A stretch of DNA of 64,000 nucleotides, taken from NCBI RefSeq assembly GCF_028657195.3, contig NZ_JANCPR020000039.1, positions 21,875-85,874 of the forward strand. Reading direction: 5' to 3'. Position numbers and translations under genes: made by a program. This document shows positions 23,332-31,617 of this stretch, piece by piece. Origin of the DNA: Streptomyces iconiensis. Its GTDB lineage: Bacteria > Actinomycetota > Actinomycetes > Streptomycetales > Streptomycetaceae. The notes beneath the pieces are model-generated. The model had not been told where the DNA came from. It did not search any database and worked only from the letters and a program-made list of their open reading frames with translations. How positions within the stretch are numbered: position 1 is the first letter of the stretch; each line of letters opens with the position of its first letter.

Positions 23332-24297
23332 TCAGCGCTCGAAGGTCGCGGTGCGCGCCGTCCCGGCCATCTGGGCCAGTTCGCGGGACGAGAGCACGCT
23401 GATGTGCTCGCTCGTGCCGGACACCACGCTGGTGTGGGCGACGCCGAGCGGGACGCGGACGAAGTCGCCGGGCCCCAACTCGACCGTCCCGCGCTGCGTG
23501 TACAGGGTCCTGCGCCCGCTGATCTGGTACTGGATCTCATCGGCGTCGACGGTGCGTACGTAGACGCGGGGCCCGCCGGCCACCGGGACCAGCCGTACGG
23601 TGCCCAGACGGAAGGAGCCGGACCGGTACAGCCACGTCGTACCCGCGGCCTCCGGCCCGGCCACGAGAACCGCCAACCGCTCCTTCTCGCCGTACACCTG
23701 CCCGAGCAGGCGCTCCTCGTCGACAGGGAACACGGCGAGGTCATGGCCCGGGGCGCCCATGCACTCGGTGACGGCCTCGTTGACCGGCTTCGGCTCCCAG
23801 CCGGGGAACGGCGGCATGACCGCCTCCGAACGCCGTACCGGTGCCTGCTCCTCGGCCACCGGCGCCGGCGTGTAGAAGAGCAGGTGGCTCTCGCGCCGCC
23901 CGTAGTTGTCGTGCGCCACACCACGCGGCAGCCGGGAGAACTCGCCGGCCCTGTGCTCCACGACCCCCAGCTCGGTCATGAGGGTGCGCTCGCCCGCGAT
24001 CTGGTACGAGATCTCATCGACGTCGCAGTTGCGGTGGTAGAAGGGCTGCCGGTTGTCCATCGTCTGCCACTCGATGCGCAGTTGACCGCTCTCGTACACA
24101 CCACGCGGCGGCGCGAACGGCTGAGCCGCGAACTCCTGCGGGAAGTGCACGACGGCCAGCGGCTCGTGCTCGCGGAAGAGCTCGACGGGGAACGGGCTCG
24201 GGCGAGGCGACGCGAGCAGCAGCGCCTCGTCGCGTTCGACGGTCCGCAGCGGCCCGTCGGAGCCGAACACGGCGAGCACCTCGGTAACGGTTCCCAT
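23332..24297 (-). CDS. Bicupin protein, homogentisate dioxygenase-like superfamily
   Basis: A 321-residue protein with two cupin barrels: DVDEISYQIAGERTLMTELG...FSRLPRGVAHDN (about 90-135) and VDADEIQYQISGRRTLYTQRG...FVRVPLGVAHTS (about 245-290). The halves are similar to each other. In both, the HxH of cupin motif 1 is replaced (D-V-D-E, D-A-D-E), while the motif 2 His is kept. Metal binding, if any, must differ from classical cupins. The gene is first in a two-gene operon with the dehydrogenase at 22221. The family resembles HgmA-like and RmlC-like bicupins; function unknown. Confidence 0.75.
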   Translation of the reverse strand: MGTVTEVLAVFGSDGPLRTVERDEALLLASPRPSPFPVELFREHEPLAVVHFPQEFAAQPFAPPRGVYESGQLRIEWQTMDNRQPFYHRNCDVDEISYQIAGERTLMTELGVVEHRAGEFSRLPRGVAHDNYGRRESHLLFYTPAPVAEEQAPVRRSEAVMPPFPGWEPKPVNEAVTECMGAPGHDLAVFPVDEERLLGQVYGEKERLAVLVAGPEAAGTTWLYRSGSFRLGTVRLVPVAGGPRVYVRTVDADEIQYQISGRRTLYTQRGTVELGPGDFVRVPLGVAHTSVVSGTSEHISVLSSRELAQMAGTARTATFER

Positions 24298-24639
24298 GGG
24301 GCTTCCTCGTCTCAGGGAGGGCGTCGGGGGGACGGGGAGGAACAGAGGAGGCAGACGCCGGCGCCTCAGCGCCGTCCGGGCAGGCAACGCGTCGAAAAGG
24401 TGCGGGCGCCGTCCCGGCGACGACGGCCGGCCCCGAGCCGTACCTCGACGAGGACGCCCGCCCCACGCGAAGGCATGCCCCGCACGGTCGTACACGCGGC
24501 TCCCGAAGTCCACCCCTGCCGCCCGTGGCCCCGGTCCCTGGCAGAACGGTCGCTGCGACAAAGGCGACACGCCCGCCGAACCCGGAATCCCGACGGGGCG
24601 GTGGGCCGTGCCCACCCACACAACATGACAATCAACACA
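24298..24639. other. Intergenic region, bicupin promoter side
   Basis: About 340 bp between the bicupin start and the tRNA-Leu terminator. It should hold the promoter of the bicupin operon. I see no operator palindrome and no coding potential beyond shadow frames. Confidence 0.4.
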
Positions 24640-24687
24640 AAACTGGCGGCGGGCCGTGACAACTGCATCACGGCCCGCCGCCAGTTT
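24640..24687 (-). terminator. Terminator of tRNA-Leu
   Basis: A perfect 20-bp stem (AAACTGGCGGCGGGCCGTGA and its complement) with an 8-nt loop, 10 nt past the tRNA 3' end on the minus strand. Read in that direction the stem ends in TTTTGTGTTGATTGT, a U-rich tail. Confidence 0.9.
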
Positions 24688-24697
24688 GTACTGTCTG

Positions 24698-24782
24698 TGT
24701 CGGGAGGGGGACTTGAACCCCCACGCCCTGTAAAGGGCACTAGCACCTCAAGCTAGCGCGTCTGCCATTCCGCCACCCCGAC
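24698..24782 (-). tRNA. tRNA-Leu (GAG)
   Basis: An 85-nt class II tRNA on the minus strand. Anticodon GAG is at 24747-24749, in a loop closed by CTAGC/GCTAG. The long variable arm is TGCCCTTTACAGGGCG-like. The T-arm is GGGGGTTCAAGTCCCCC. The acceptor is GTCGGGG with TCCCGAC and discriminator A. CCA is not encoded. Confidence 0.96.
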
Positions 24783-24918
24783 CAGGTGTGCCGCGGGCCT
24801 GTGCGGCCTCGCGACGGGTTAAACCTTAGCACTGGTTCGGGAGTGCGATCACCCGGCTCTTGGGGTGCGGGGCTGGTAGCGGGAGGATGGGCGCGTACCT
24901 GCGAGAAGAGGAGGCAGC

Positions 24919-26235
24919 GTGAGTGCCGAGAGCCCCGGGACGGCCGAGGAAGAGGTCGTCGAGCTGTGCCGCGATCTGATCCGGATCGACACCAGCAACT
25001 ACGGGAACAACGAGGGCCCCGGCGAGCGTGCCGCGGCGGAGTACGTCGCGGAGAAGCTGGCCGAGGTGGGGCTGGAGCCGCAGATCATCGAGTCCAGCCC
25101 CGGCCGTGCCTCGACCGTGGCGCGTATCGAGGGGGAGGACCGGTCGCGGCCGGGGCTGCTGATCCACGGCCATACGGACGTGGTGCCGGCGAACGCGGAC
25201 GACTGGCAGCACCACCCCTTCTCCGGTGAGATCGCCGACGGGTGCGTCTGGGGGCGCGGGGCCGTCGACATGAAGGACATGGACGCCATGACGCTCGCGG
25301 TCGTACGCGACCGGCTGCGTACGGGGCGTAAGCCTCCCCGGGACGTGGTGTTGGCGTTCCTGGCGGACGAGGAGGCGGGTGGCGTCTATGGCGCCAAGCA
25401 TCTGGTCGACCATCACGCCGACCTGTTCGAGGGGGTCACCGAGGCGATCGGCGAGGTCGGCGGCTTCTCGTTCACGGTGAACGAGAACCTGCGGCTCTAT
25501 CTGATCGAGACCGCCCAGAAGGGCATGCACTGGATGCGGCTCACCGTGGACGGCACGGCGGGGCACGGGTCGATGACGAACACCGACAACGCGATCACGG
25601 AGCTGTGCGAGGCCGTGGGTCGGCTGGGGCGGCACAAGTTCCCCGTGCGGGTCACCAAGACCGTGCGCTCGTTCCTCGACGAGCTGTCGGACGCGCTCGG
25701 CGTGGAGCTGGACCCGGAGGACATGGAGGAGACCCTCGCCAAGCTGGGCGGTATCGCGAAGATCATCGGGGCGACACTCCAGAACACGGCCGCGCCCACC
25801 CAGCTCGGCGCCGGCTACAAGGTGAACGTCATCCCGGGGCAGGCCACGGCGCACGTGGACGGAAGGTTCCTGCCGGGACACGAGGAGGAGTTCCTCGCCG
25901 ATCTCGACCGGGTGCTGGGCCCGCGGGTGCGCCGCGAGGACGTGCACGCGGACAAGGCGCTGGAGACCAGCTTCGACGGAGCCCTGGTGGACGCCATGCA
26001 GTCCTCGCTGCGGGCCGAGGACCCGATCGCGCAGGCCGTTCCGTACATGCTCTCGGGCGGTACGGACGCGAAGTCCTTCGACGATCTGGGCATCCGCTGC
26101 TTCGGGTTCGCCCCGCTCAAGCTGCCGCCCGAGCTGGACTTCGCCGGGATGTTCCACGGTGTGGACGAGCGCGTTCCGGTCGACGGGCTCCAGTTCGGTA
26201 CGCGCGTGCTGGACCGTTTCCTGGACCAGGCGTGA
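24919..26235 (+). CDS. M20 family metallopeptidase / ArgE-DapE-like deacylase
   Basis: A 438-residue cytoplasmic zinc hydrolase from GTG 24919, preceded by GAGGAGG. Metal ligands are in order: HGHTDVVPA (about residue 80), GRGAVDMKD (about 113), LADEEAGGVYGA (catalytic and metal Glu, about 150), and the last His in MFHGVDERVP. A dimerisation domain sits at about 200-320 (GTAGHGSMTN). The family hydrolyses amide bonds of small peptides or N-acyl amino acids. The gene lies just upstream of the chaplins, with ~290 bp between, so it is probably a separate transcript. Confidence 0.9.
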   Translation: MSAESPGTAEEEVVELCRDLIRIDTSNYGNNEGPGERAAAEYVAEKLAEVGLEPQIIESSPGRASTVARIEGEDRSRPGLLIHGHTDVVPANADDWQHHPFSGEIADGCVWGRGAVDMKDMDAMTLAVVRDRLRTGRKPPRDVVLAFLADEEAGGVYGAKHLVDHHADLFEGVTEAIGEVGGFSFTVNENLRLYLIETAQKGMHWMRLTVDGTAGHGSMTNTDNAITELCEAVGRLGRHKFPVRVTKTVRSFLDELSDALGVELDPEDMEETLAKLGGIAKIIGATLQNTAAPTQLGAGYKVNVIPGQATAHVDGRFLPGHEEEFLADLDRVLGPRVRREDVHADKALETSFDGALVDAMQSSLRAEDPIAQAVPYMLSGGTDAKSFDDLGIRCFGFAPLKLPPELDFAGMFHGVDERVPVDGLQFGTRVLDRFLDQA

Positions 26236-26481
26236 GCGTTTCCGGACCGGGCATGAGCGAGGCCGCAGGGGGAACGGAGGCCGAACGTACGACGCCGACG
26301 TAGTCGTACGACAACCAGCGTGCCGTCCCAGGGCACGGCGGTGCCCGTACGGGATTCGTGTGGTGCGCGAGGCCCTGCGGCACGGGGGCTTCACTATTCG
26401 GCTGGATGTGCCCATGGGACTGAGAAGGATGAATGATTCCATAAGCTCGTAGCTTGATTCCTCCATCCTCGTTACAGGGGG

Positions 26482-26504
26482 TGCGGTCCTCGGCTGGGAC
26501 CGCA
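26482..26504 (+). promoter_or_regulatory. Hairpin in the chpH 5' leader
   Basis: TGCGGTCC-TCGGCTG-GGACCGCA is an 8-bp perfect stem with a 7-nt loop, about 5 nt before the AAGGAGGA ribosome-binding site of chpH. It could stabilise the very abundant chaplin mRNA or modulate its translation (inference). Confidence 0.45.
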
Positions 26505-26523
26505 TTGCCAACAAGGAGGAATA

Positions 26524-26757
26524 ATGATCAAGAAGGTCGTCGCCGCTGCGGCTGCCACCGGTGGTCTCCTGCTCGCCGGTGCGGGTATGGCCGTTGCTGA
26601 CTCCGGCGCTCAGGGCGCGTCCATGGGTTCCCCTGGTGTGGTGTCGGGTAACACCGTCCAGGCCCCGGTTCACGTGCCGGCGAACGTCTGCGGCAACTCG
26701 ATTTCCGTGATCGGTCTGCTGAACCCCGCCTTCGGCAACTCCTGCAAGAACTCGTGA
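26524..26757 (+). CDS. chpH: Short chaplin ChpH
   Basis: A 77-residue secreted amyloid-forming surface protein that coats aerial hyphae and lowers surface tension. The Sec signal peptide MIKKVVAAAAATGGLLLAGA ends at AVA-DSG (about residue 25). One chaplin domain follows (SPGVVSGNTVQAPVHVPANV, then NVCGNSISVIGLLNPAFGN), with the two conserved Cys forming a disulphide. Length and order match ChpH of S. coelicolor. The ribosome-binding site AAGGAGGA is close to ideal, fitting high expression. Chaplin genes are usually driven by the BldN sigma factor; I could not identify its promoter with confidence. Confidence 0.95.
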   Translation: MIKKVVAAAAATGGLLLAGAGMAVADSGAQGASMGSPGVVSGNTVQAPVHVPANVCGNSISVIGLLNPAFGNSCKNS

Positions 26758-26795
26758 CATTGAGCCTCACTCGATGAGGACATGAAGCCCGGACG

Positions 26796-26826
26796 GCCCC
26801 GGAGCGCGTGCCATGCGCTCCGGGGC
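26796..26826 (+). terminator. Hairpin between the two chaplin genes
   Basis: GCCCCGGAGCGC and GCGCTCCGGGGC form a perfect 12-bp stem with a 7-nt loop, extendable by AAGCC/GGCTT. It should terminate most chpH transcripts and limit read-through into the long chaplin gene. Confidence 0.75.
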
Positions 26827-26917
26827 TGTCGGCTTCCCGAGGGGGCGGGACGGCACGCGTGAGCGTGCCTCCCCCTTGCCGTTTCCTGGAAGATCACGCA
26901 AGGCAGGGGAAGAAAGT

Positions 26918-27829
26918 ATGCGACAGGTCACCAGACAGGGCCTGATCACCGTGGTCGCGGCGGGCGGTGTGCTCGCCGCGGGGAGCGGAACGGCGTCAGC
27001 GGACTCCAACGCGCGGGGAGGGAGCGAGCGTTCGGCCGGTGTGCTCTCGGGCAACACGGTCGAGGCACCGGTGAACGTCACGGTCAACGTCTGCGGGAAC
27101 ACCGTGGGCGCCGCGGGACTGCTCAACCCGGCGGCGGGCAACGGCTGCCGGAACAGCGGCTCGGGTGGCTCCTCGCGACAGACGGACGGCCCCTCGCAAC
27201 GGGCCGGCGCCCCCGGCGTCCAGGGGGGCCGAGGAGCCCACGCCAACGGCTTCGCTTCCGATTCGCCCGGCGTCGGCTCGGGCAACAACGTGCAGGTGCC
27301 GGTCGACGTACCGGTCAACGCGTGCGGCAACAGCATCGATGTCGGCGGTATCGGCAACTCGGCCACGGACAACGGTTGCGGGGAGTCGTCCGACGACGCC
27401 CCGGGCAATCCTGCTGGCCCCGGTGACCCCGGTGACCCTGGCAGCCCCGGTGACCCCGGTGACCGGGATGACCCTGGAGAGCCGAACGAGCCCACCGAGC
27501 CGGGCAACCCACCGCAGGACGAGCCCGGGGAGCCGGGGGAGCCCGGGGAGTCGGGCGGTCCGGGACAGCCTGGGGAACCGGGCGTCCATGAGGGGCCGGA
27601 CGGTCCCTGGTCGGCGGAGCAGCCCGGCAGCTCGGGTGAGGTGCGCGGCGAGTCCCAGCCAGAGGCGGCGCCGACGCAGGCGGCGCCCGTGGCGCGGGCG
27701 CACCAGGCGCCGGCCGAGCTGGCCGAGACGGGCGGCTCGGGACTCGGTGTCCTCGGGACCGCGGGGGCCGGGATGCTGGTCGGCGGTTACGTGCTCTACC
27801 GGCGTTCACGCGTCGTGGCACGCCCCTGA
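26918..27829 (+). CDS. chpC: Long, sortase-anchored chaplin (ChpC-like)
   Basis: A 303-residue cell-wall protein from ATG 26918. A signal peptide (cleavage near TASA-DSN) is followed by two chaplin domains, each with two Cys: GVLSGNTVEAPVNVTVNVCG and GVGSGNNVQVPVDVPVNACG. A long Gly-Pro-Asp/Glu linker (about 160-230) has collagen-like triplets (GDPGDPGSPGDPGD, EPGEPGE). The C-terminal sorting signal is LAETG, with a hydrophobic helix and RRSR tail. Sortase would attach it to peptidoglycan, where it nucleates assembly of short chaplins. The neighbourhood with chpH supports ChpC. The collagen-like linker is longer and more regular than I would expect. Confidence 0.92.
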   Translation: MRQVTRQGLITVVAAGGVLAAGSGTASADSNARGGSERSAGVLSGNTVEAPVNVTVNVCGNTVGAAGLLNPAAGNGCRNSGSGGSSRQTDGPSQRAGAPGVQGGRGAHANGFASDSPGVGSGNNVQVPVDVPVNACGNSIDVGGIGNSATDNGCGESSDDAPGNPAGPGDPGDPGSPGDPGDRDDPGEPNEPTEPGNPPQDEPGEPGEPGESGGPGQPGEPGVHEGPDGPWSAEQPGSSGEVRGESQPEAAPTQAAPVARAHQAPAELAETGGSGLGVLGTAGAGMLVGGYVLYRRSRVVARP

Positions 27830-27988
27830 CGCCACCGAGCGCGCGCCACGCGCCGCGCCGCTCCGTACCGCCCCGACCCGCTCCGTACCGCCACGAGGTA
27901 CCGAGGTCGCTCCGAGGTACCTCCACGAGCATCGGCCGTCAGGCGGTCGATGCTGGGAGTACGAGTTGGGGCGGGGCCGTACAAGCAG

Positions 27989-28026
27989 GACGGAGCGGGT
28001 CCCGTACTCACGGGACCCGCTCCGTC
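27989..28026. terminator. Bidirectional terminator after chaplin gene
   Basis: A 17-bp perfect stem (GACGGAGCGGGTCCCGT and complement) with an ACTC loop, between convergent chpC and the DUF5703 gene. Confidence 0.85.
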
Positions 28027-28050
28027 GCTTCCGGCGGCATGCGCCGGGTC

Positions 28051-28239
28051 TCACCAGGTGGCGCTCAGCTGACGGATGATCCGGCGCCGCAATCGCACGC
28101 GGCGGCTGCCGTCCGGCAGCAGCCGCAGCCGGGCCAGCTCCCACTGCCCGTACTCGGCGTGATCGGTCAGCAGTTGGGTCGCGGCCCTGCGTGAGACCCC
28201 GCGAGGGACATACACATCGCGAAATTCGTATTCCGGCAT
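28051..28239 (-). CDS. DUF5703 family small protein
   Basis: A 62-residue, strongly basic protein: MPEYEFRDVYVPRGVSRRAA, then DHAEYGQWELARLRLLPDGS and an Arg-rich end. It matches a small conserved streptomycete family of unknown role. There is no ribosome-binding site before ATG 28239, so a leaderless message is possible. Confidence 0.8.
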   Translation of the reverse strand: MPEYEFRDVYVPRGVSRRAATQLLTDHAEYGQWELARLRLLPDGSRRVRLRRRIIRQLSATW

Positions 28240-28273
28240 CTCATCTATTGTGCGTGCAGTGCCTGTCTGCGGA

Positions 28274-28279
28274 TAGCGT
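28274..28279 (+). promoter_or_regulatory. Probable -10 box (TAGCGT), leaderless start
   Basis: TAGCGT ends 7 nt before ATG 28287, which has no ribosome-binding site. This spacing puts the transcription start at or next to the A of the start codon. Confidence 0.45.
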
Positions 28280-28286
28280 CTGCACT

Positions 28287-29156
28287 ATGTCTGATGCTGC
28301 GCAGCCCACCGCTGCCGACGTACGCGCCGCCGCCGAGGCGGTCAAAGCCGCTCTGGACCGGCACCTTGAAGCGGTCGAGCGACGGGCGGGGGAGTCCTTG
28401 GCGCCTGCCGGAGCGAGCTCCGGCGCCGGCGAGGGGGCCGCCGCGACGGACACCGCCGCGCTCGACGCGGCGGTCTACGCCGCGTTCGACGAGCTGGCAG
28501 GGGCCGGTGAGACCTACGACGAGCTGTTGTACGAGCTCTATGACGAAGTCACGCCCTTCGAGATCCCCGGAAGCGATTCCCTCCCCGCCTACGAGGGGCC
28601 CGAAGCGCCCCATGCGCTCAGCGTGCTGATCCGCAGGGACTACACCATCTCCGAACCGCAGCGCCTGCTCGCGCAGGCCGAACGCGTCACGGAGCTGGAC
28701 CCGGACTCCGCGGACGACCACGACGGCGTCGACGGCCCGTCCGCCGGGAGCAGCGTGCACGCTGCGCTGGGCGTGCTCTTCGGGGAGTACGAGCCCGACG
28801 AGATCGCCACCCGGCACAAGGAGTTCGGGCTGGAGGAGGGCGACTCCACCCTGTGGGTCTCGGCCGGAGACGAGCCGAGCGAACCGGGTGAGTGGCTGTC
28901 GGCCCCCTTCGAACAGGCGGACCCGCAAAGGGTGGTCTGCCGCTTCGACGTCAGCTCCATCTTCGACGACGTGGACCTGCTTCCGGCGGAGCAGCTGGAC
29001 GACGACGAGCTGGAGGAAGAGGAGGCCGACGAGTCCGAGGAGCTGGCGGACGACGAGGAGGCCGAAGACGAGGACGCCGAGGAGGAAGAGGACGAGGAGG
29101 AAGAGGACGAGACGGAGGACGAGAGCGACGGGGAGCGCGGTACCCGCGTCCGCTAG
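28287..29156 (+). CDS. Conserved hypothetical protein with long acidic tail
   Basis: A 289-residue soluble protein, strongly acidic overall. Residues 1-60 are an Ala-rich helical region; 70-235 is a globular region with VYAAFDELAGAGETYDELLY and HAALGVLFGEYEPDEIATRH. The last ~50 residues are almost only Glu and Asp (ELEEEEADESEELADDEEAE). I recognise no catalytic motif. The conserved body occurs in Streptomyces next to DUF5703, but its role is unknown. ATG 28287 has a -10 box and no ribosome-binding site. Confidence 0.78.
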   Translation: MSDAAQPTAADVRAAAEAVKAALDRHLEAVERRAGESLAPAGASSGAGEGAAATDTAALDAAVYAAFDELAGAGETYDELLYELYDEVTPFEIPGSDSLPAYEGPEAPHALSVLIRRDYTISEPQRLLAQAERVTELDPDSADDHDGVDGPSAGSSVHAALGVLFGEYEPDEIATRHKEFGLEEGDSTLWVSAGDEPSEPGEWLSAPFEQADPQRVVCRFDVSSIFDDVDLLPAEQLDDDELEEEEADESEELADDEEAEDEDAEEEEDEEEEDETEDESDGERGTRVR

Positions 29157-29442
29157 GGCCCTAAAAGCGGGCTCGTTCGGCGAGACTGGTCCCGACCGCC
29201 CGGCGGTGTGGCAGCGCCCAACGCACTGTCGCACCGCCGGACTTGGCTGTACGCCTCCGGGTTCTCCGCGCCTGCCGCGTCCCTCCCCCGGGGGCTTCTT
29301 TGCTGCCGAGCGAGGGGGCGTTGGGCAGGTGGGTTGTCCACGCGGACTCGCGCCCGGCCTTTGCGTGGACCCCGGCGGCGTCCCCGGAGCATGTGCCGGC
29401 CGGGCCCCAGGACCGGTCTCATCGGGGATCCTGTACGCCCGC

Positions 29443-31617
29443 CTACTCAGCCCCGGCTTCGGCTCCTCCTTCCGCCGGTGCGGCGGCCCTGAGGGCCTCG
29501 GCGGCCTCGGCTGCCTCGGCCGCGCGTGCCGATTCGGTCAGGAGGGTGCGCAGCCGTGTGACCCGTTCCGGGGCGGTCACCGAGGTGACCGCGCGGGGCA
29601 GCGCCTCGCCCGCGCCCTGCACCACCGAGAGGTGCCGTTCGCCGCGGCTGAACGCGGTGTAGATCCACTCGCGGGACAGCACGTCACCCGCGTCGCCCGG
29701 CAGCACGACGACGGCCGCGGGCCAGCGTGCGCCGGCGGCCTGGTGGGCGGTGACGGCCCAGCCGTGGCGCACGGTCTCTGTGGCCTTCTCGGGCGGCACG
29801 GTCACCGTCTTGCCCGCGCAGTCCAGATGGAGCCCCGTCTCGTCTGCGGAGGCGACGGTGCCCAGGGTGGTGCGGCCGGGTGCGGGGGAGTGGGCCACCC
29901 GGTCACCGGGGTCGAAGCCGCCGAAGCGGCCGGGGCCCGGATTGAGCCGTTCCTTGAGCGCGGCGTTCAGCGCGCGGGTGCCTGCTGCGCCGCCGTGTCC
30001 CGGCGTGATCACCTGGGTCCAGGCCGTCGGGACGCCGATCGCGCGGGGCACGGAGTCGGCGACGAGCTGCACCGTCCGGTGCACCGCCTCGCCCGGATCG
30101 CCCACGGGGACGATCACGACCTCCTTGCCGGGCGCCGCGACCTCGTTCAGTTCGCCGATGCCGATGCCGGAGACCAGCTCGCCAACCGGCCCCGGGTCAG
30201 GAGTACGGGATGCGACGTGCGGGCACACGCGGGCGGCCATCACGTCCGTGAAGACCTGCCCCGGGCCTGCCGATCCGAGCACTCCGGGGTCGCCGCTGAG
30301 TACGAGGCGGGCGCCGTCAGGGAGCGATTCGAGGAGCACGGCCGCGGTCTCTGCTTCGAGTTGGGGCGCGTCACAGACGGCGAGCAGGTCGAGGGCCAGG
30401 GTGCCGTCCTCGTCGAGCCCGGGGCCCTCGGCACCCGACAGCAGTCCGGTGAGGGTCGCGACGGGCATGCCGTCGGGCTCCGGCGCCGGGGAACCGGCCG
30501 CCGCGGGCCCGGAACCGGACTCGGGGCCGCCGTGCCCCGCGTCCGGCCCGGAGCCGGACGCGGAGTCAGTCCCTGAGCCGGGCCCCGGGGCGGAGCCCAG
30601 GAGCTGCGCGAGGCGGGCGCGGCCGTTGTCGGTGTGGGCCGTGAGCCAGGCGCGCAGACCGAGGGCGCGTGCTGCCGCGACGAGTGCCACGGGTTCGGCG
30701 CGTGCGGCCTCACCGCCCGTATGAGTGACCAGGCCATGCTGCGAGACCGCGCGGATCAGCTCGCCCGCCGAGGGCGAGGGCGCCGCCGTCGCGGCTGCGG
30801 CCCAGTCGGCGGACGAGGGGGGCGCCGGCGGCGCGCTCTCCGGTGCCTCGGGGCCCTCCGCGGGCTCCGCCGGCAGTTCGGCGCCGGGAGGCGTGAAGGT
30901 GCTGGTGACACGGGACAGGCCGTCGGCGAGGCTCTCTTCCGCGAGGGCATAGCGGTCCAGGCCCACCAGGACCTTCACGGGGCGCTCCTGCTCCTCCTCC
31001 TCGCCGCTCTCGTCCATGGCGGAGGCGACGGGGCCCGCGTCGAGTGCGTCCTCGAAGACCAGTGCCGCACCCGCGTCGACGGCGCCGCGCACGGCCTCCT
31101 CCGGGTCGGTCACGGAGTGCTGGGACAGGCCCTTGCCCAGCGCCGCGGGGTCCAGGACCGTGTGCCCGCTCAGCGCGGCGCGCTCCAGCAGCCACACGAC
31201 AAGCGCCTCGGTCCTGCGCGGGTCGTCAGGCGCCGCCTCGTCACCCAGCAGCGCACGGGCGAACCCGTCAGCCTGCGGGGGGCGTACGCCCGTGACCGTG
31301 AGGAGCTGCCAGGGGTCGCCGCGCAGCACCTCGGCGGCGCCGTCACCCAGCGCCTCGACCACGCGCTGTCCGAGCGCCTCGGGTGCGCCGCCCTCGGTGA
31401 GGAGCGCGCGCACCTCGGCCGGAACCGCCACGGGCCCTCCGGCACCTGGCGTCCCGGCTCCCGGTCCTGCGCCCGGTGCCGGGCGCGGTGCGGGCGCGGT
31501 TCTGGCGGGGGGCGCGGTCTGGCGTGCGGGGTCGGAGAAGAAGGAGGCAGCGGGGCGCTCGCCGCTCTCCACCGCGCGGACGGCCGCGAGGAGTTCGGCT
31601 GCCTTGTCGTTCGTCAC
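29443..31617 (-). CDS. RecD2-like helicase-superfamily protein with degenerate Walker A
   Basis: A 724-residue protein. Residues ~65-150 contain helix-hairpin-helix-like segments (EALGQRVVEALGDGAAEVLRGDPWQL) as in RecD2. The SF1 core is recognisable: LAVCDAPQLEAET for motif II, LVLSGDPGVLGSAGPGQVF for motif III, HGWAVTAHQAAGARWPAAVVV for motif V, and WIYTAFSRGERHLSVVQ for motif VI. Where motif I (GGPGTGKT) should be, it reads LVTHTGGEAARAEPVALVAA, with no Gly-Lys-Thr. ATP hydrolysis is therefore unlikely. Low-complexity Gly/Pro/Ala inserts separate the blocks. It overlaps the aldo/keto reductase stop by 4 nt. Possibly a DNA-binding or regulatory paralogue; function unknown. Confidence 0.72.
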   Translation of the reverse strand: MTNDKAAELLAAVRAVESGERPAASFFSDPARQTAPPARTAPAPRPAPGAGPGAGTPGAGGPVAVPAEVRALLTEGGAPEALGQRVVEALGDGAAEVLRGDPWQLLTVTGVRPPQADGFARALLGDEAAPDDPRRTEALVVWLLERAALSGHTVLDPAALGKGLSQHSVTDPEEAVRGAVDAGAALVFEDALDAGPVASAMDESGEEEEQERPVKVLVGLDRYALAEESLADGLSRVTSTFTPPGAELPAEPAEGPEAPESAPPAPPSSADWAAAATAAPSPSAGELIRAVSQHGLVTHTGGEAARAEPVALVAAARALGLRAWLTAHTDNGRARLAQLLGSAPGPGSGTDSASGSGPDAGHGGPESGSGPAAAGSPAPEPDGMPVATLTGLLSGAEGPGLDEDGTLALDLLAVCDAPQLEAETAAVLLESLPDGARLVLSGDPGVLGSAGPGQVFTDVMAARVCPHVASRTPDPGPVGELVSGIGIGELNEVAAPGKEVVIVPVGDPGEAVHRTVQLVADSVPRAIGVPTAWTQVITPGHGGAAGTRALNAALKERLNPGPGRFGGFDPGDRVAHSPAPGRTTLGTVASADETGLHLDCAGKTVTVPPEKATETVRHGWAVTAHQAAGARWPAAVVVLPGDAGDVLSREWIYTAFSRGERHLSVVQGAGEALPRAVTSVTAPERVTRLRTLLTESARAAEAAEAAEALRAAAPAEGGAEAGAE

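Noticed and set aside
21092..24297. RiPP biosynthetic cluster around the S26 peptidase
   Set aside because: No precursor peptide, modifying enzyme or intact transporter is visible. The bicupin and dehydrogenase are on the other strand in their own operon.
26236..26523. BldN-type promoter upstream of chpH
   Set aside because: Partial matches such as CGTTAC are present, but no pair with correct spacing convinced me. Left unannotated.
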